NCBI GenBank assembly: GCA_022393335.1
Contig: JAJEKB010021853.1
Span: 1-64,000, forward strand
DNA length: 64,000 bases
Source: Macrotrachela quadricornifera
Lineage: Eukaryota; Rotifera; Eurotatoria; Philodinida; Philodinidae
Direction of reading: 5' to 3'
The notes under the pieces are model-generated. The model was not told the DNA's origin, ran no database searches, and was given only the letters and a program-made list of their open reading frames with translations. Numbering within the stretch: the first letter of the stretch is position 1; each line of letters opens with the position of its first letter. Both the position numbers and the translations under genes were made by a program. Shown here piece after piece: positions 32,595 through 44,799 of the stretch.

Positions 32595-34436
32595 CAGGGT
32601 TGGAAAAACTATTTTGCCAGGGGGGTACCGCTACTATTTCCAAAAGGACATATAATGAATTTTATACCATAAGAAAACCCGTGAAAAATGTGGTTTACTG
32701 ATAGCAAAAAACAAGGGTTATGAGAACTTTTTTATTTGAAAGCCTTCAAAGTTTAAAGAATTTCTCATGAAATAATTTTCAAATAGCCATAGAACACAGA
32801 AAAGTGGATTTTTTTCGGGAAAAATGAAAATATTTTGCTTTAGTGGTAAGAGATTCTAACTATGACTCAAATCGTGCTATTTTTCTTTTGTGTTTGTCCT
32901 CTCCTACGTGGTCTTAGTGAATTAAAAGGATTTTTTTAAGTTTCGTCTCCCTGAAAGTTATAGAAAAATAGCGCCAACAACTTTTTTAACAGAGGTCGTT
33001 TCTCGTTGGCATCGTTCATAAACAAAAACCTATCGTTGCCGTGAACTAATTCTATTTTGTTATTGTAAAATGGCTGGCACTTATGATACCGAAGAGCAGA
33101 GAGTTATTGACAGAATTAGGTGTATCGCTTTTCGTAAAGCTTGAGATGCTGGCGCGACATTTATCGATCGAAATTGGATCGCCGATAAAGTTCATCGTTC
33201 GATTCGATTTATCACAGACTGATGGCAAAAATCATATGATCAATGTTTTGCTGATTATTCAAACGCTGATCGCGTAAGCTTAAATTATCACAAGCAAGTA
33301 AAGACATCATTCGTGAGGTGAATGGTCGACAAGGAAAAAGTTGTTCTGTTGTGGCGAAGAAGATTGCAGAAAAGCAGAAGGAATATGTCACTCGAAGAAG
33401 AATTAATAATTATCGTCATAGAGAAGGGTTAAAACCATTTCATGTTATTCCAAAACCGCTAAAATCTGAAACTCATATATCAGATCGATTGTGGCTGAGC
33501 GATTGGTTAAAATATTGGACTGAAGAGGATTTTCTTCATCTGGCACCATTGAATGAATTTTAGATGTGGGTTGTTCCTCGATCAAATTATCGGAATGATA
33601 GAGTTTGGGCAAAAAGCGTCGATGATATCGAAGAAGACGAACGTTATCGTGAAATGGTTAAAAACTAACCATGCATTGGAATTTTTGTGATATTGACGGC
33701 TAAAAGGTTACATTGATTGATTAAAGACAATGGTGAATCCTGCACTGGTCAATATTTTCATGATATGATTTTAACTGAACACGTTTTTTCATTCTTAAAA
33801 AATGAAGAAAATGTCATTGATTCCGAGAAAGTTATTTTTATCCATGATAAAGCACCATGTATGCAAACATATCCTACCCAACATTTGCTTCGCGAGAAGG
33901 ATATTAAATTTTGGGGTAATGATATTTGGCCTGGAAAGTCACCTGATCTCAATGTGACAGAACATATTGCAACAATTATCAAAGATGAAGTCGAGAAAAA
34001 ATGTTATCAAAAACAAGAGATTCTCGCTACCTTGAAGAAACACTCAAGATGCATCTTTCAGATGTTGTGACAAACATGGAAACCGACACTGATCTAGTCG
34101 AAACTCTTCTATGTTCATACCCATCTCGATTACATGCAGTAAAAAATGCTAACAGTCGTCATGCTGATTATTGATTGTATCAATTCCGCAATAAAGAATA
34201 AAAAATTTTGTATGAAGTTTAGCTCGATTTTTATCTCATAAGTGATATTTCTCAAATCTATCATCGGTGAATCTCTCTAAATTTAGGCATTTTGATATAC
34301 GGAAGTTTCCATAACCCTTATTTTTCACTATCAGTAAAGCCCATTTTTCACGCGCTTTCTTTTCGTATAAAATTCATTATATGTCCTATTGGAAATAGTA
34401 GTGGTACCCCCCTAGCAAAATATTTTCCCACCTCTG
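32595..34436 (+). mobile_element. Tc1/mariner-type element (decayed), ~140-bp inverted ends
   Basis: The left end (32595, CAGGGTTGGAAAAACTATTT) and right end (34436, complement CAGAGGTGGGAAAATATTTT) are inverted copies over about 140 bp, including the GGGGGGTACC box and the TTTCCAATAGGACATATAAT-like tract. TA precedes the left end, and the right duplication has decayed. The transposase inside is broken. A solo end of the same family lies at 11440. Confidence 0.75.
33070..34174 (+). pseudogene. Tc1/mariner transposase (broken)
   Basis: Starts at ATG 33070 (MAGTYDTEEQRVIDRIR). Stops follow soon after and the frame shifts near 33260-33318. The second frame gives VVAKKIAEKQKEYVTRRRI (DNA-binding helix region) and SDWLKYWTEEDFLHLA (about 33500). 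Stops at 33561, 33666 and 33712 follow. The next frame has FIHDKAPCM (second catalytic Asp, about 33830) and WPGKSPDLNVTEH (third acidic position, about 33940). A last shift near 34035 leads to the end at 34174. The HD.APC and SPDLN boxes are diagnostic of the superfamily. It cannot make a working protein. Confidence 0.8.
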
Positions 34437-36430
34437 CACGTATTTTGCACCAACACAAGTCTACATTTATTTTTTTTTTGTAGGACCATATTTGGCTTTT
34501 GACAGAGTTACAGCATGGTGAAAGAAAATAAAAACTACGTGGATAACTAAGACATGATTGATACAACGGCATGATTCAATACGCAAAATCCGAACAAAAT
34601 TTTCAAAACATATTCTTTCCGCATCATTAATAAGTGGGTTTTCTGTCATAACTCTATTGTTTCTTACTTACTCACCAGTAAAGATATCAAAAGAGTCTTT
34701 TTTAACTAGTATTGATCCTAATTTAGTGAAGTAGTTTTCACATACCCCTCCTACATTTGTCCTTATTGTCTGCACTTAATTCGATCATGGGCATGAATTG
34801 ATACATCTTTTATGTTTAACTGAAAAATCTGTCTCACGTAAACACCGAAGAACCTGAAATAGGTTGATTTATAAATTAATATAAATAAATCGATGTATTA
34901 GTTGTAAATTTTTTTCATCAAAAACTTAAAATATTCATAAACGTTTTACGTATTTATAAAACTGGCCTATTTATTAGCCCATTCTCGATTTATAAATGCA
35001 AAAAACGGTTTATAAACTCTTTAAAAAATTATGGATCCATCAGTGATTTCTAAATAACAGAGGAACTTATAAACATCTAATTAGTTTATAAATATAGTCT
35101 TTTCATAGATTTCTTCACCGTTCATAAAAGTTCAAGCTATACATAAATGTCGATTAAATCTGTCAAAGGACTATATTTCGTGATTTTTCAGAAACAATAA
35201 AATCTATGAAAACAAATGCCGTTTCGGATCCTTCACTGAATGAAGAACAGTGAGGAAAATCATACAGAAAATATAGTCAGAGTAGCATTCGATATGATCG
35301 GAATGTCAAAAACCCATCGAGTTCTGTTCTACATGACCAACGATCTATATAAAACCGTTTAATTATGTCAGCGATGGTGGTTTGCTGAAGCTGAAATATT
35401 CAATGTTTTAAATATAATCTCGACTTCACATACTGCTAGATTTAGTTGAATGCATATTCGATTCATCTTATAAACCAGCGTTACAATAAAACAGTCGGAA
35501 ATTATAAACAAGATCGACATTGATAAACAGTTGGAATTTATAAATGTCGATCCGGTTTCTAACCGTCCTAAATTTTTCGGATTTCTATTTTTAATTTTTT
35601 GGGAAAGCCATTTCGGACTCTGTAGTGCATGTACATTACATTGTGATATTATTATCACAAAGGAGGGAGCTGCATAAGTGGTCAAATCTGCACATTGGAC
35701 TTTTTCGGTCTACCCCTATCGGATCATATATCAGGTGAAAGAACGTATTGAAATTAGCATTTTGACACTATTTTTATAGGTTTTTTGTTGAATTTTCGAA
35801 CCATATTCCTATTAACAAAGTAATTCATATTTGGTCAGAAATTTAATAATCAACCGTATCACCGTGGATTCGGTTTTGGAGTAAATTGATTAGAAAAAAT
35901 ACTTGTGAAATTAATTATTTGATAGCTTTTAAATAGGGCTTCATTTCTATGTATGAATTAACAGTCGATTGCTTGATTTAGTGGAGAGAGGATTTGATAT
36001 ACTTCTAGGCACTGTTGATATGGATCCTATATTTACCATCAACTTTTATCTTTCAACAAATATTTTTATCGTAAAAATTGAAGTAACCAAAATTCTAGTC
36101 TTGCTCATTTGATAGCCCCTTTTGAAAGCTACAAAACTGTATATTTCCGAAAGTCTAAAAAACAAATGATGTTGGTCGGTTCGACTCACTAAGCCCTCGA
36201 CTGTATGAAGCAAAAGTATGCTTTTTTGCATGTGCCAATGTGAAAAGAATTGGTCTAGACTCTTTATACATATAAGTAATTCAAATGTCTTTCCTTAACT
36301 CGTAACAATGGAAAAAAACTATTTGATCCTTTTTGTAAAATTGTTTGGGATAGAACATTTTGTATTAAAAGCTTGTAATATTATGAGTACTAACAATTAC
36401 ATGCAGATTTTGTTAAAGAGAGAAAGAAGG
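34437..36430. other. Intergenic; TTTATAAA-type words clustered at 34862-35545
   Basis: No supported gene. Between 34862 and 35150 and again between 35460 and 35545 the palindromic word TTTATAAA (or one-base variants) followed by C, T or G occurs about a dozen times. The two clusters flank ~300 bp without it. This could be the subterminal motif of an unrecognised element or AT-rich chance. Minus-strand frames at 35368-35685 and 36046-36231 lack domains. Confidence 0.35.
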
Positions 36431-37199
36431 TTAGAACCATTGAGCAAAACGCAATTGTGTTTCTATATATAGTTTATCGAGTCTTTCTATCTCAGCAAGT
36501 TGCGATTTGGTTGGTTTCATTAATAAAGTTTTGTAATCGAAATGTCTTAAAATAACTAAATTAGTCAAACGTTTCACACGTGACAGTGGTTCATAAATTG
36601 TGGCAATATCATCAGTTCTGCTTGGTAGTCTTAAATCAATAACAACATTATTCGAAGTTTGACCTTGGCTTTTTTGTGTTGTAATAGAGTATGCAGGTAC
36701 AAGCGGTAATGCACGTCGCCTAATCGATAAAATTGTCTTTTGATCTGATTTTGGTTTCCCATCTTCAGATAAAATGTCAGCAATATTGATACGAAATGTT
36801 TGTTCCATTAATGGTATCGGGACGAGATTTGATCGATGTTGTTCGAAATTGCATTCAATCTTCGATCGAACGATTTCAATTATGGCATATAAAGGTTTAT
36901 GTATATATCGTGCATTGATGAGAAATGTTTCTGAAATAACATCTGTTGAAATAGAATCTTCTTCATAAACAAGTTGTCGAAAGATTCCATTCATTCCGTT
37001 AATAAGACCCAGTTCTATAGCAATATTTTGTGTTAAAATAACAGGCATTCCAGGAACCAAAGGTAAAAATCCTGGTAAATGCTCCGTTTTGCTGTCAAGT
37101 AATTCCAACAATTTTTTAACTAATCTCTGCTGCCTTATGAATTGCTGCCTGCTGGCTCAATTGTGTCCGCACTTCATTTCGGAACACGAGAATGGGAGC

Positions 37200-37248
37200 C
37201 TGAACAAACAAAAATAAACAATTATTTAAAACAAAAAGGAAGTTTTAC
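37200..37248 (-). other. 49-nt GT-AG intron in the helicase remnant
   Basis: On the minus strand the frame SLCDSPWNK is followed by GTAAAACTTCC and a T-rich run ending TTTGTTCAG. The frame continues APILVFRNEVRTQ. Both sides read as one helicase sequence only if this segment is removed. Confidence 0.65.
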
Positions 37249-37949
37249 TTTATTCCAAGGTGAATCACATAGAGAGTTTACTGACGGTTGTCCTACAACT
37301 TGTGTTAACAGTAACTAATAATCGTCATGCTTACATTGTCCACGACGAAGCCGTTCGAGAAGTTGAAGATATCGAGGATCTTCCGTTTGCATTTGCTGAG
37401 TGAGTTTTACAACGCAGTTGATTTGAAGAATTAAAGAGCGTGCAACGCGTTGTTGAATTTCTTTTTCATTGGGCAATTTACCTAATTTTTTTTTCGATGG
37501 TAAAGAAAAATCAGTATGTAATGGTGCATCATAGATGGGTCGGTATTGTAAATAGTCACCGAAGAAAATAACGTTTACACCACCGAATGGAATTTGAGGA
37601 TCGACATGTTTTGCGGAACAAATGATTCGATTAAGCTTTGTTAATAAATGTAAACCAACCATACTCATTTCATTGATCAACAAATATTCAACCAGTCTCC
37701 ACTCTGATTCAAGTTTTGAATCACTTGGTCTGATGGTTCGTGTCTGTCTAGAATTACGTTGTTCACCTAAAAATGAATGAATTGTCATACCACCAATTTC
37801 AGCAGCTGCAATACCAGTAGGTGCAAGTTTTCGCAACATCTGCATCCTCTTGATGATAACAAAATATTTACTAAGAGTACGGATAAGTTGTGATTCCCCT
37901 ATACCGCCACATCCTGGTATGCACATTATAAGTTGACCATTATTGGGAC

Positions 37950-37999
37950 CTAGAAAGACGAGAAATATTCATTTTTAATAAGCTATATTGTAAAAATAC
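37950..37999 (-). other. 50-nt GT-AG intron in the helicase remnant
   Basis: Exon sequence LDDDSRCRTG is split after the first base of Gly by GTATTTTTACAATAT through TCGTCTTTCTAG. The next exon reads PNNGQLIMCIPGCGG. Removal gives an uninterrupted frame into the Walker A motif. Confidence 0.7.
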
Positions 38000-38819
38000 C
38001 TGTACGACATCGACTATCATCATCAAGATGTCTTGTAATGATCAAGAATGCGGCACGTTGTTCTCTATTTAATGTAAATTCATTAGCGATACTTATTGCG
38101 TGGAAAAGTTGGTTACAACTGACATAACTGGAAGAATTGAACCAGAAATTTCAAGCTTGTTTTTATTTTTACTATTTGGATTCATCACCGTTACAATAGC
38201 ATCATTTGTAACATGTAAATCTAATGAATTATCTGCTGTGTCATAGTTGCCGGTAATTAAAGTTCGTCGAACACGTTCTCTTTCAATTTTCAATTGTTCT
38301 TGCCATTTTTTGTTTAGTACAACAAGATTTTTTGTTGCAGAAACATATGGTATAAGTTGTTGATTTGTAGAATCAATCAATTCATTTGAAGAAGATTGAC
38401 GAAGAACTACAAAAAAAAATTCATATTTATTTTCTACATTAGATCACTAATCATTACAAACTGTGACGTACTGTTTATATCACTAAATCGCTCAACCTTT
38501 TCGACTGCCTCGATAGTTTCTTGAATATATTGATCTTCTGTTGTTCTTCTACCGGCATTAATTGCTGTAGTTGTATACTCATCTATGTTATTTAACAACA
38601 CTGATAAGGCTTCATTATCTTCTATATCGTCGTTGCTATCAAAATTTTGACCTGAAGGTAAAAGCACTGGATCAATTTCATCATCATCAGTTTGAACTTC
38701 AGTAATAACTTGAAGAAGGTGTTCATCACGATTCGTCCTGCATTCATGTAAATTCAAAACACATTCGACACTTACTTTCAACATTATATTAAAAGGAATA
38801 TTAGTTCTCCTGATCATTT

Positions 38820-39649
38820 TTCTGATTTACTATATTCGTTTTAAATTTCAACAAAAACCAAAAGTCAAAATTACCATCCCATCATGGAAAACGCTAGAAC
38901 AACAACAGCTAGCATCTACATAGTGGTAATGTTCATTAATCTTAGCGTCAAAAGACATCACGATTTGACTCCAATTTTTCTTTTAATCCACTCCTCTCTT
39001 TAGTTATTCTAGCCTCTGTTTGAATTGAGTCATTACTAATCTGCTTTTCCATCGTGTTTGTTGTTGTTTTTCTCCATCTTTCATCATATTTTTCGGTTTA
39101 CTTTGTCCATTTTTCTTTTTGCTATATGTTTGACAAAATAAAACATTCGCAACACTACATACAAGAAAATCTCTTTACTTGCCATTTTCCCAACACTTCC
39201 CTTAATATGAATTATCATAGTTTATCGATGTATATTACAGGAAGCCGCTAAAGATAGGTTTTTTTTTCTTTTTCACTATAAACCAAAGCAAGAAACCATT
39301 TCTTTTCGATAATACTCCAGCCAGACTTCATACAAGTAACGTTCATCGAAACTCGATTCACTTGGCCCTAGACTGTCGCGGTTTACGTTCGAATATGACT
39401 GTATTTAGATATGAATGAGAGTTGATCAATATCACTTACAGAAAAAACAGATATCACAGTGATTTTGTATGAAATCATTTTATCTTCTATATAACAGATC
39501 ATTTTCTTTTCCATAAAAGAATGACTGAAAGTACGTCTTAGTTCGTCATAAATTAATTAACACGTCATCTTAAAATTACAGCTATACATAAAAGTATGTT
39601 TATGTATTTAGAATTAAATGCTTCTCTCGAATCTGACACATGTTTAACG
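38820..39649. other. Intergenic, nothing recognised
   Basis: AT-rich. The frame at 39054-39251 is a hydrophobic low-complexity stretch without a domain. No Rep nuclease sequence of a Helitron was found here. Confidence 0.35.
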
Positions 39650-41465
39650 TAGGGGCGTAACCAGAAAAAAAGCGTAGAGAAGGCTCTGCCCCCCCCTCCT
39701 TCACAGCGCATATGATCTCTGAGATAGACAGTGGTAGAAATGCTTCGCTTCTTCGTGAAAAATTAGCGCTATGCACATTTTTGGAATGAGTTTCTTTTAA
39801 CAACACCGCCGTATTAACTCTTTTTCGCGTCGATTTTCAGTTTTGATGACAATATAATTGTGTAAAAATGTTTAATGTCTGTTTTATCAAAAAATACCCA
39901 AAAACACAACGTTTCATAATAGAAATAAATAATTTTGTCAAAAAACTATACAGATTTATACCGTAAGTAGAAATCGTCGAGTAGGACCCGGGCCGACCTA
40001 GTCTCGATTCGGTTTCGGATGTACAAGTTTTCTGTCAACTCAGTTCGGGTTTAAAATTTTCGGACTCTATAGGCTTCAGCTAAGAGTAAGAGCTGATTAT
40101 AACTCGATTCCTATAAGTCTACTATCTTGATTGTCTGAGAATTATGTAAGATATACTAGTTACGAAACACATAGTTCAAGAAAATATTTCGCATTTTCCG
40201 AGCGATTGTTTGATTCGGATTAGTAATCTCCATCATGAGTGTTAAAAGTACGGTTTGGGTCCAAAACTTCGAATCAATGGAATCCGGGTTCGCGTACCAG
40301 AAATCTTAATCAGGCAGATTCGGATCTGCGTCTGGATACTGAAAAGTTTAATCAGTCGGGTTCGGGTATTGAAAAGTATGGATCCAAAGACGTCTAACCG
40401 GAAGAGCTTACGTTTTTCGAGCAACGAGCGCTAAACTAAGTTAGTTGTCTTATATCTCCAGCCGCTGGAGGCGCCTGAACGCTGAGCAGCTATTTGATGA
40501 AAAAGAAGAGTACTGGAGTGGTGCAAGAGCGCTTTATCGCTGAAAGCAAATAAAAGAATGAAACTTTATTCCTGATTTGAGTCACGATGAAGTAAAAAGT
40601 GTTATTGACTAGAAAAATATCTCAAACTAACCGATTGGCGCAGCGAGTTTTTCTTGGATAATGCAAGAAAACTGAGCTTTAAAAAATATGTTTCTCAAAA
40701 ATATCTTCCGGATTCGTCATTTGCTGAGTTCTGAATAAATTAAAAAGTGATTCAAAGGTTTTGGCCCACTTTAGTGGGACATTCTGTGAAGTATACGATA
40801 TACTTTCTAAGTTTACTGAAATATAAAATCTTGTGAAGCTATATTGGGGCTGTCACTCGAAAAAAAACAAATTCGTGAGGCGTCATGAAATATTATTGCC
40901 ATTTTATTAGTTGTGTTAGAGCGTTTTTATCGTACTTTTTTCTGAATAAAAATATTTTTGTCATGTGCAAAGGATCCAAAGCTGATCACACTATTGTATC
41001 AAGATGCTTTAATAGATATTTTTATGTGATCGTATAGAATTTAACAAACTCAAAAGGAATATGCGTCCCAGAAAATATTCATACATATTTTTTGATGAAA
41101 AAACTCTCGAAGAAAACTAGAAAATCAAATGTGAATCTCGCATCACTTTCGATAGAAAGAACACGCTGAGTTTCCGATAAGATCAAAACATTTGGTTTTT
41201 TTCAATCAAAGACACTGAATAAGATTTATTTCAACTGAGAGTCTTCATATTCTTGTATCAAACGGATGATTTCAATTATCTAATCGGATGCATATATGGT
41301 GTAGATAACGGTACTTAAGAGAGGGAAGTCGAAACCCACGACCGTTCTTCAGATGAGCACTATTGAGGATACCCAAGTCAGAAATTAATAGTTTTATGTA
41401 TAAGAAGCAAAAATTTTTGTAGGGAGGGCTGAGCCCTCCCTAGCCACCCTCTGGTTACGCCCCTA
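39650..41465. mobile_element. Non-autonomous hAT element, 1.8 kb, 8-bp target duplication
   Basis: The ends are TAGGGGCGTAACCAGA (39650) and TCTGGTTACGCCCCTA (ending 41465). They are flanked by GTTTAACG (39642-39649) and GTTTAACA (41466-41473), matching at 7 of 8. Eight-base duplications and a GGGGCG-type end fit hAT. C-rich and G-rich runs lie just inside both ends. The interior has no transposase frame. At about 40250-40400 it carries loosely repeated words such as GGGTATTGAAAAG. Confidence 0.77.
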
Positions 41466-41473
41466 GTTTAACA

Positions 41474-42775
41474 GACATTTATTTCAATCGTTATTAGTTA
41501 ATAAACTAGAAGTAATATATAAACTGAAGTCTATATTCCCAAACAAGTAGCATTTATTAGTACCATCTTTTTTTAATTTTTATACTATCTCTGTTCATAT
41601 GGCGAGATTAGTCTAATATTTATTATAGTCACGGTAAATATTTTACTCATTGAAATAATTAAAAACACTCAGACATTACATTAGTAGATTTACCATGTAT
41701 GATTTATCGCATAGCTACCTACAATATTAAGACGAGCAAAGTATCGATAAATATGTTAGTGCTTCAGATTCGCTGACTCTTCAATAGCATCAAAATAATA
41801 TCAATCATTTCAGAATATAAAACCAGTTGATATTTATTCTCTGCAGATAATTCCTTTCCTGATTTGTTTATTATCCTTACATACTCTTCTTCTGAATTTG
41901 CGTTATTAAAGAGACTGAATGTTAATGAATACATACATTCGCATACACTAGTTCATTAAGATCATATTGTGATTCAAAATATTTAACGTAACACCAAATA
42001 TCTCTATAATTACACATAGAAACTGGTATATTTAATAAATATATATAATTTACAATAATACAATTTCCTAAAGTTTCAAAATCATCGAATTATAAATGCG
42101 TACTCTTTGAAGGTCTTAATCTTTGATACTGCTTTTCTTAATTGTCGTACATGACGTTCGGGCATATCGTTAACCTTTTCATATATATACTAATAATATT
42201 TGTTGATGGTGAAGAATGACATATTATACAAAAAAATAGATCACCATTTTTTTCGAAGTGTTAATAAGATTCTGTGTATACGAACATTCTATTTTTTATT
42301 GTTATTAATATTATTTTCATCTTCTCCATATCAAGAATAAAATTGGATTTACATTCTGATTTATATTTATTCAATAAAATAATAATATGAATATTACTAT
42401 GAAATATTTCAAATATTTAACTTAGCGCCTTTTTAATATAAATAAATAAATAAATATTATATTATTTAAATAACACGATGTTAACGAATGAAAATTATAT
42501 TATCGCAAATATTCTATACCCATTAATAAATAGATGCGATTTAAATATAATGCGCAGATTAATAATCAGTCCACTGTAAAATATGCATCTTCATAAAAAT
42601 GCTTCTTATACCCTGAAAATTTTTACTCGTTACCTAATTCAAACATTATTATCTATTTATCACTATTTTTAAAATGTACGCAGCTTCAAAATAATTAGCT
42701 ATATCAAAATGATATGTTTCGTTTACTGTAGTTAACTGCTGATTGTTGCCGTACTTTCATTGTCATTTTTTAACA
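41474..42775. other. Very AT-rich intergenic stretch
   Basis: Long ATA/TAT-rich tracts, for example 42000-42560, with no open frame worth calling and no inverted repeat recognised. Confidence 0.4.
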
Positions 42776-42777
42776 GC

Positions 42778-42910
42778 ACAGTTACGTGGTCATTAGTGCC
42801 ATAGTTACGAGGTCATTTGTGCCATAGTTACATGGTTATTTGTACCAAAAAAGTGCCCGTATGTGCCAAAAAAATGGTCATTTATACCAAAAAAAAGGTC
42901 ATTTGTGCCT
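42778..42910 (+). repeat. Short tandem array, ~21-23 bp unit, about 6 copies
   Basis: The unit ATAGTTACGAGGTCATTTGTG plus CC is repeated with drift. The later units begin with an A-run (AAAAAAATGGTCATTT). Each unit ends GTGCC, GTACC or ATACC. A minisatellite, no function visible. Confidence 0.7.
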
Positions 42911-43094
42911 TGTTACCGACAAAAGCAATACGCACAGTAAGATAAATTCCCATTTCTAGACCCTATCTTTTCAGTCTAGGGAATAACCAAATACACCGAT
43001 TTTAACTTACTACTTCGACATAAACAATCGTCCGAATTTTCCTCTTCTCAAAAGATCTAGCTCCTGGCGAGAAGATCAAAGCTTATATCCTATG

Positions 43095-43305
43095 GGTATG
43101 CATATAATGTGCCGGTTGAGTACCCGATGGTACCGCTATACATAGCACTTGAGGACCTATAGGTACTTCCATAGCAGAGCACATGAAGACCCAAGGATAC
43201 CCCCATAGTATAGCACATGACGACCCAAGGGTACCCCTATAGTATAGCACTTGAGGACCGAATGGTACCTCCATGGTATAGCAGTGGAGGACCTATAGGC
43301 GGTAT
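43095..43305. repeat. 34-bp minisatellite, array 1
   Basis: Units such as CATAGTATAGCACATGACGA plus CCCAAGGGTACCCC (34 bp) repeat about five times with drift. The open frames across it (43083-43274 and 43157-43378, minus) are by-products, because 34 is not a multiple of three. Related arrays lie at 44640-44790 and 46795-46915. Confidence 0.72.
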
Positions 43306-43530
43306 CGAAATGTAGCGTAAGTTTTGGCGACGTATCGATAAGTTCCAGTGTCAGTGTTTTTATGACTTTTGAACCCATTCTATATGATGTTTTTTTGACC
43401 TTTGAGCCCCTTCTATACGATTTTTTTTACCCTGGCACAAACCCACAGACAGATAGACAAACAATTCTTTTTCATATGACCCTCACTGCAGTCAAGGAGA
43501 TAAGCCTTGCCTTCTCTAAATAATGAAGTG

Positions 43531-43765
43531 TGTTTGATCCCGTGACATTACTTATTAACCCTTGTAATTCTTTTTGTAACGTATTGAAATGAATACGTAG
43601 TGTATATTGTTCTATGGAAAAACAAACAATATATAAATACAGCCCAAACAGACAATATTACTACGTAATAGATAATATTATTATGCAATAAGAAGTGACA
43701 TCAAGGTCATTTATAAATGTTTTTTGACCTTAGTCAACAATAATTAAGTTAGGTGGGATCAAACA
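43531..43765. mobile_element. Possible small MITE (235 bp)
   Basis: The inverted ends TGTTTGATCCC (43531) and GGGATCAAACA (ending 43765) enclose non-coding AT-rich DNA. No target duplication is evident, so the call rests on an 11-base inverted match alone. Confidence 0.4.
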
Positions 43766-44639
43766 GAGATCAAAGAAAAGATGATAGAGCGCAAGAAAAA
43801 CAATACGTAAATGTATATATATACATTTGGCGTATTGCCAAGGCAGAACGAAAAGAAATTAGAAAACAATACAAACGAAAATAAAGAAAAAGAAAGTGAC
43901 AATAGCAAATGTCAGTACATTACACTTTTAACTGTGAATGCTATCAAAACCTAGATATTTAGTGTGGAGATGCACCAATTCCAATTGTCGTCAATTTCAA
44001 AGCTCAGGATTGGTTGGATTTGACTGTATTTGCAAGTGTAATTGGTTGGTGTTGAGTAGAATTGATCTGGAACTGACAAAAGCCGACATAGAATTGACTA
44101 CGATTCGTTCTTAATCACACCCTTTTGTCCTTATCTCCTGCTATATAGTGGTACCCTTCGATTCTCAAATTGTTCCATGGAGCTAAGCTTAAATCAGGTG
44201 AGGAATGGAACCATGCTAATACTTACAATATTGATACCAGATGGCATTATAGATATTGAATCGGTAGTGTACAAAGGACGATCAAACTTGAAATTTTCTA
44301 AAACTGATGATAGATTGAAACTCTTAGATCGCCCGAGAGTTTCATCAAACCTTACAAAGCTCCTATATTCGATAAAAAGCTTTTCCTTGACGAAAAAATG
44401 TAGAATCGAAAATCAGTCTCTCAAAATTTTTCTATTTATGAGTTTGTCATCTAAGAAACGACATTTGTCGACTATAAGAATTTTTTATAAGGTACAATCG
44501 AAGTATTCCGGGTTAGAGAAATTCCAATCTATCATCAGTTCTTTGAAATCTTCAAGTTTGATTTTCTAGTGCAAAGTAAGTATTCAATGCCATCGATGCC
44601 ATTTAGTATTGGTATTGAAGTTTAAGATGGATACATCTT
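43766..44639. other. Intergenic; one unassigned 130-codon open frame
   Basis: The plus-strand frame at 44177-44569 is the longest here. It is Lys/Ser/Leu-rich with no motif I recognise and no sign of conservation, so I do not call it a gene. The region around 43960-44110 has loosely repeated AATTGACT-like words. Confidence 0.35.
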
Positions 44640-44790
44640 CTTCAGACCTAATGTTACTTCCATGTAGTAGGAGATAAGGACCAGAAGTTACCTTCTTGCA
44701 GTATTCTTGAGGATCTCAAGATACTTCCATACAACAAGACTTGAGTACCTCAAGATACCTTCATACAATAGGACATAAGGACTGAAGGGT
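44640..44790. repeat. 34-bp minisatellite, array 2 (diverged)
   Basis: About four units of the form CTTGAGTACCTCAAGATACC plus TTCATACAATAG share the GAGGACC-GGTACC skeleton of the arrays at 43.1 and 46.8 kb, but are more decayed. Confidence 0.5.
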
Positions 44791-44799
44791 GTGGCTAAC

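Larger units (their letters stand above)
36431..38817 (-). pseudogene. PIF1-type helicase, probably the helicase part of a Helitron (broken, with introns)
   Basis: On the minus strand, an acidic region (38817-38434) and a charged region (38380-38115) precede IANEFTLNREQRAAFLII (about 38080). After an intron (37950-37999) comes the Walker A region MCIPGCGGIGESQLI, where the Lys of GKS is Glu. Further on are LLINEMSMVG (Walker B, first Asp now Asn), FFGDYLQYRPI and LTQQMQTEDPR (about 37390). A TAG stop at 37315 is followed by a second intron (37200-37248), a TAA stop and a shift. The last part (37111-36431) has LPLVPGMPVILTQN and YSITTQKSQGQT (motif V, about 36660). The family unwinds DNA with ATP. 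Helitrons fuse such a helicase to a Rep nuclease, which is not seen here. Losing both Walker residues implies inactivity. Confidence 0.78.

Noticed and set aside
41474..42775. Replication origin or centromere-like AT block
   Set aside because: High AT alone is not evidence. No periodic satellite is present.
43083..43378. Repetitive Gly/Leu-rich predicted peptides on the minus strand
   Set aside because: They are translations of the 34-bp minisatellite in successive frames, not a protein.
44177..44569. 130-codon plus-strand open frame
   Set aside because: No motif, low-complexity Lys/Ser/Leu composition, no homologous copy in the window. Kept only as a remark.
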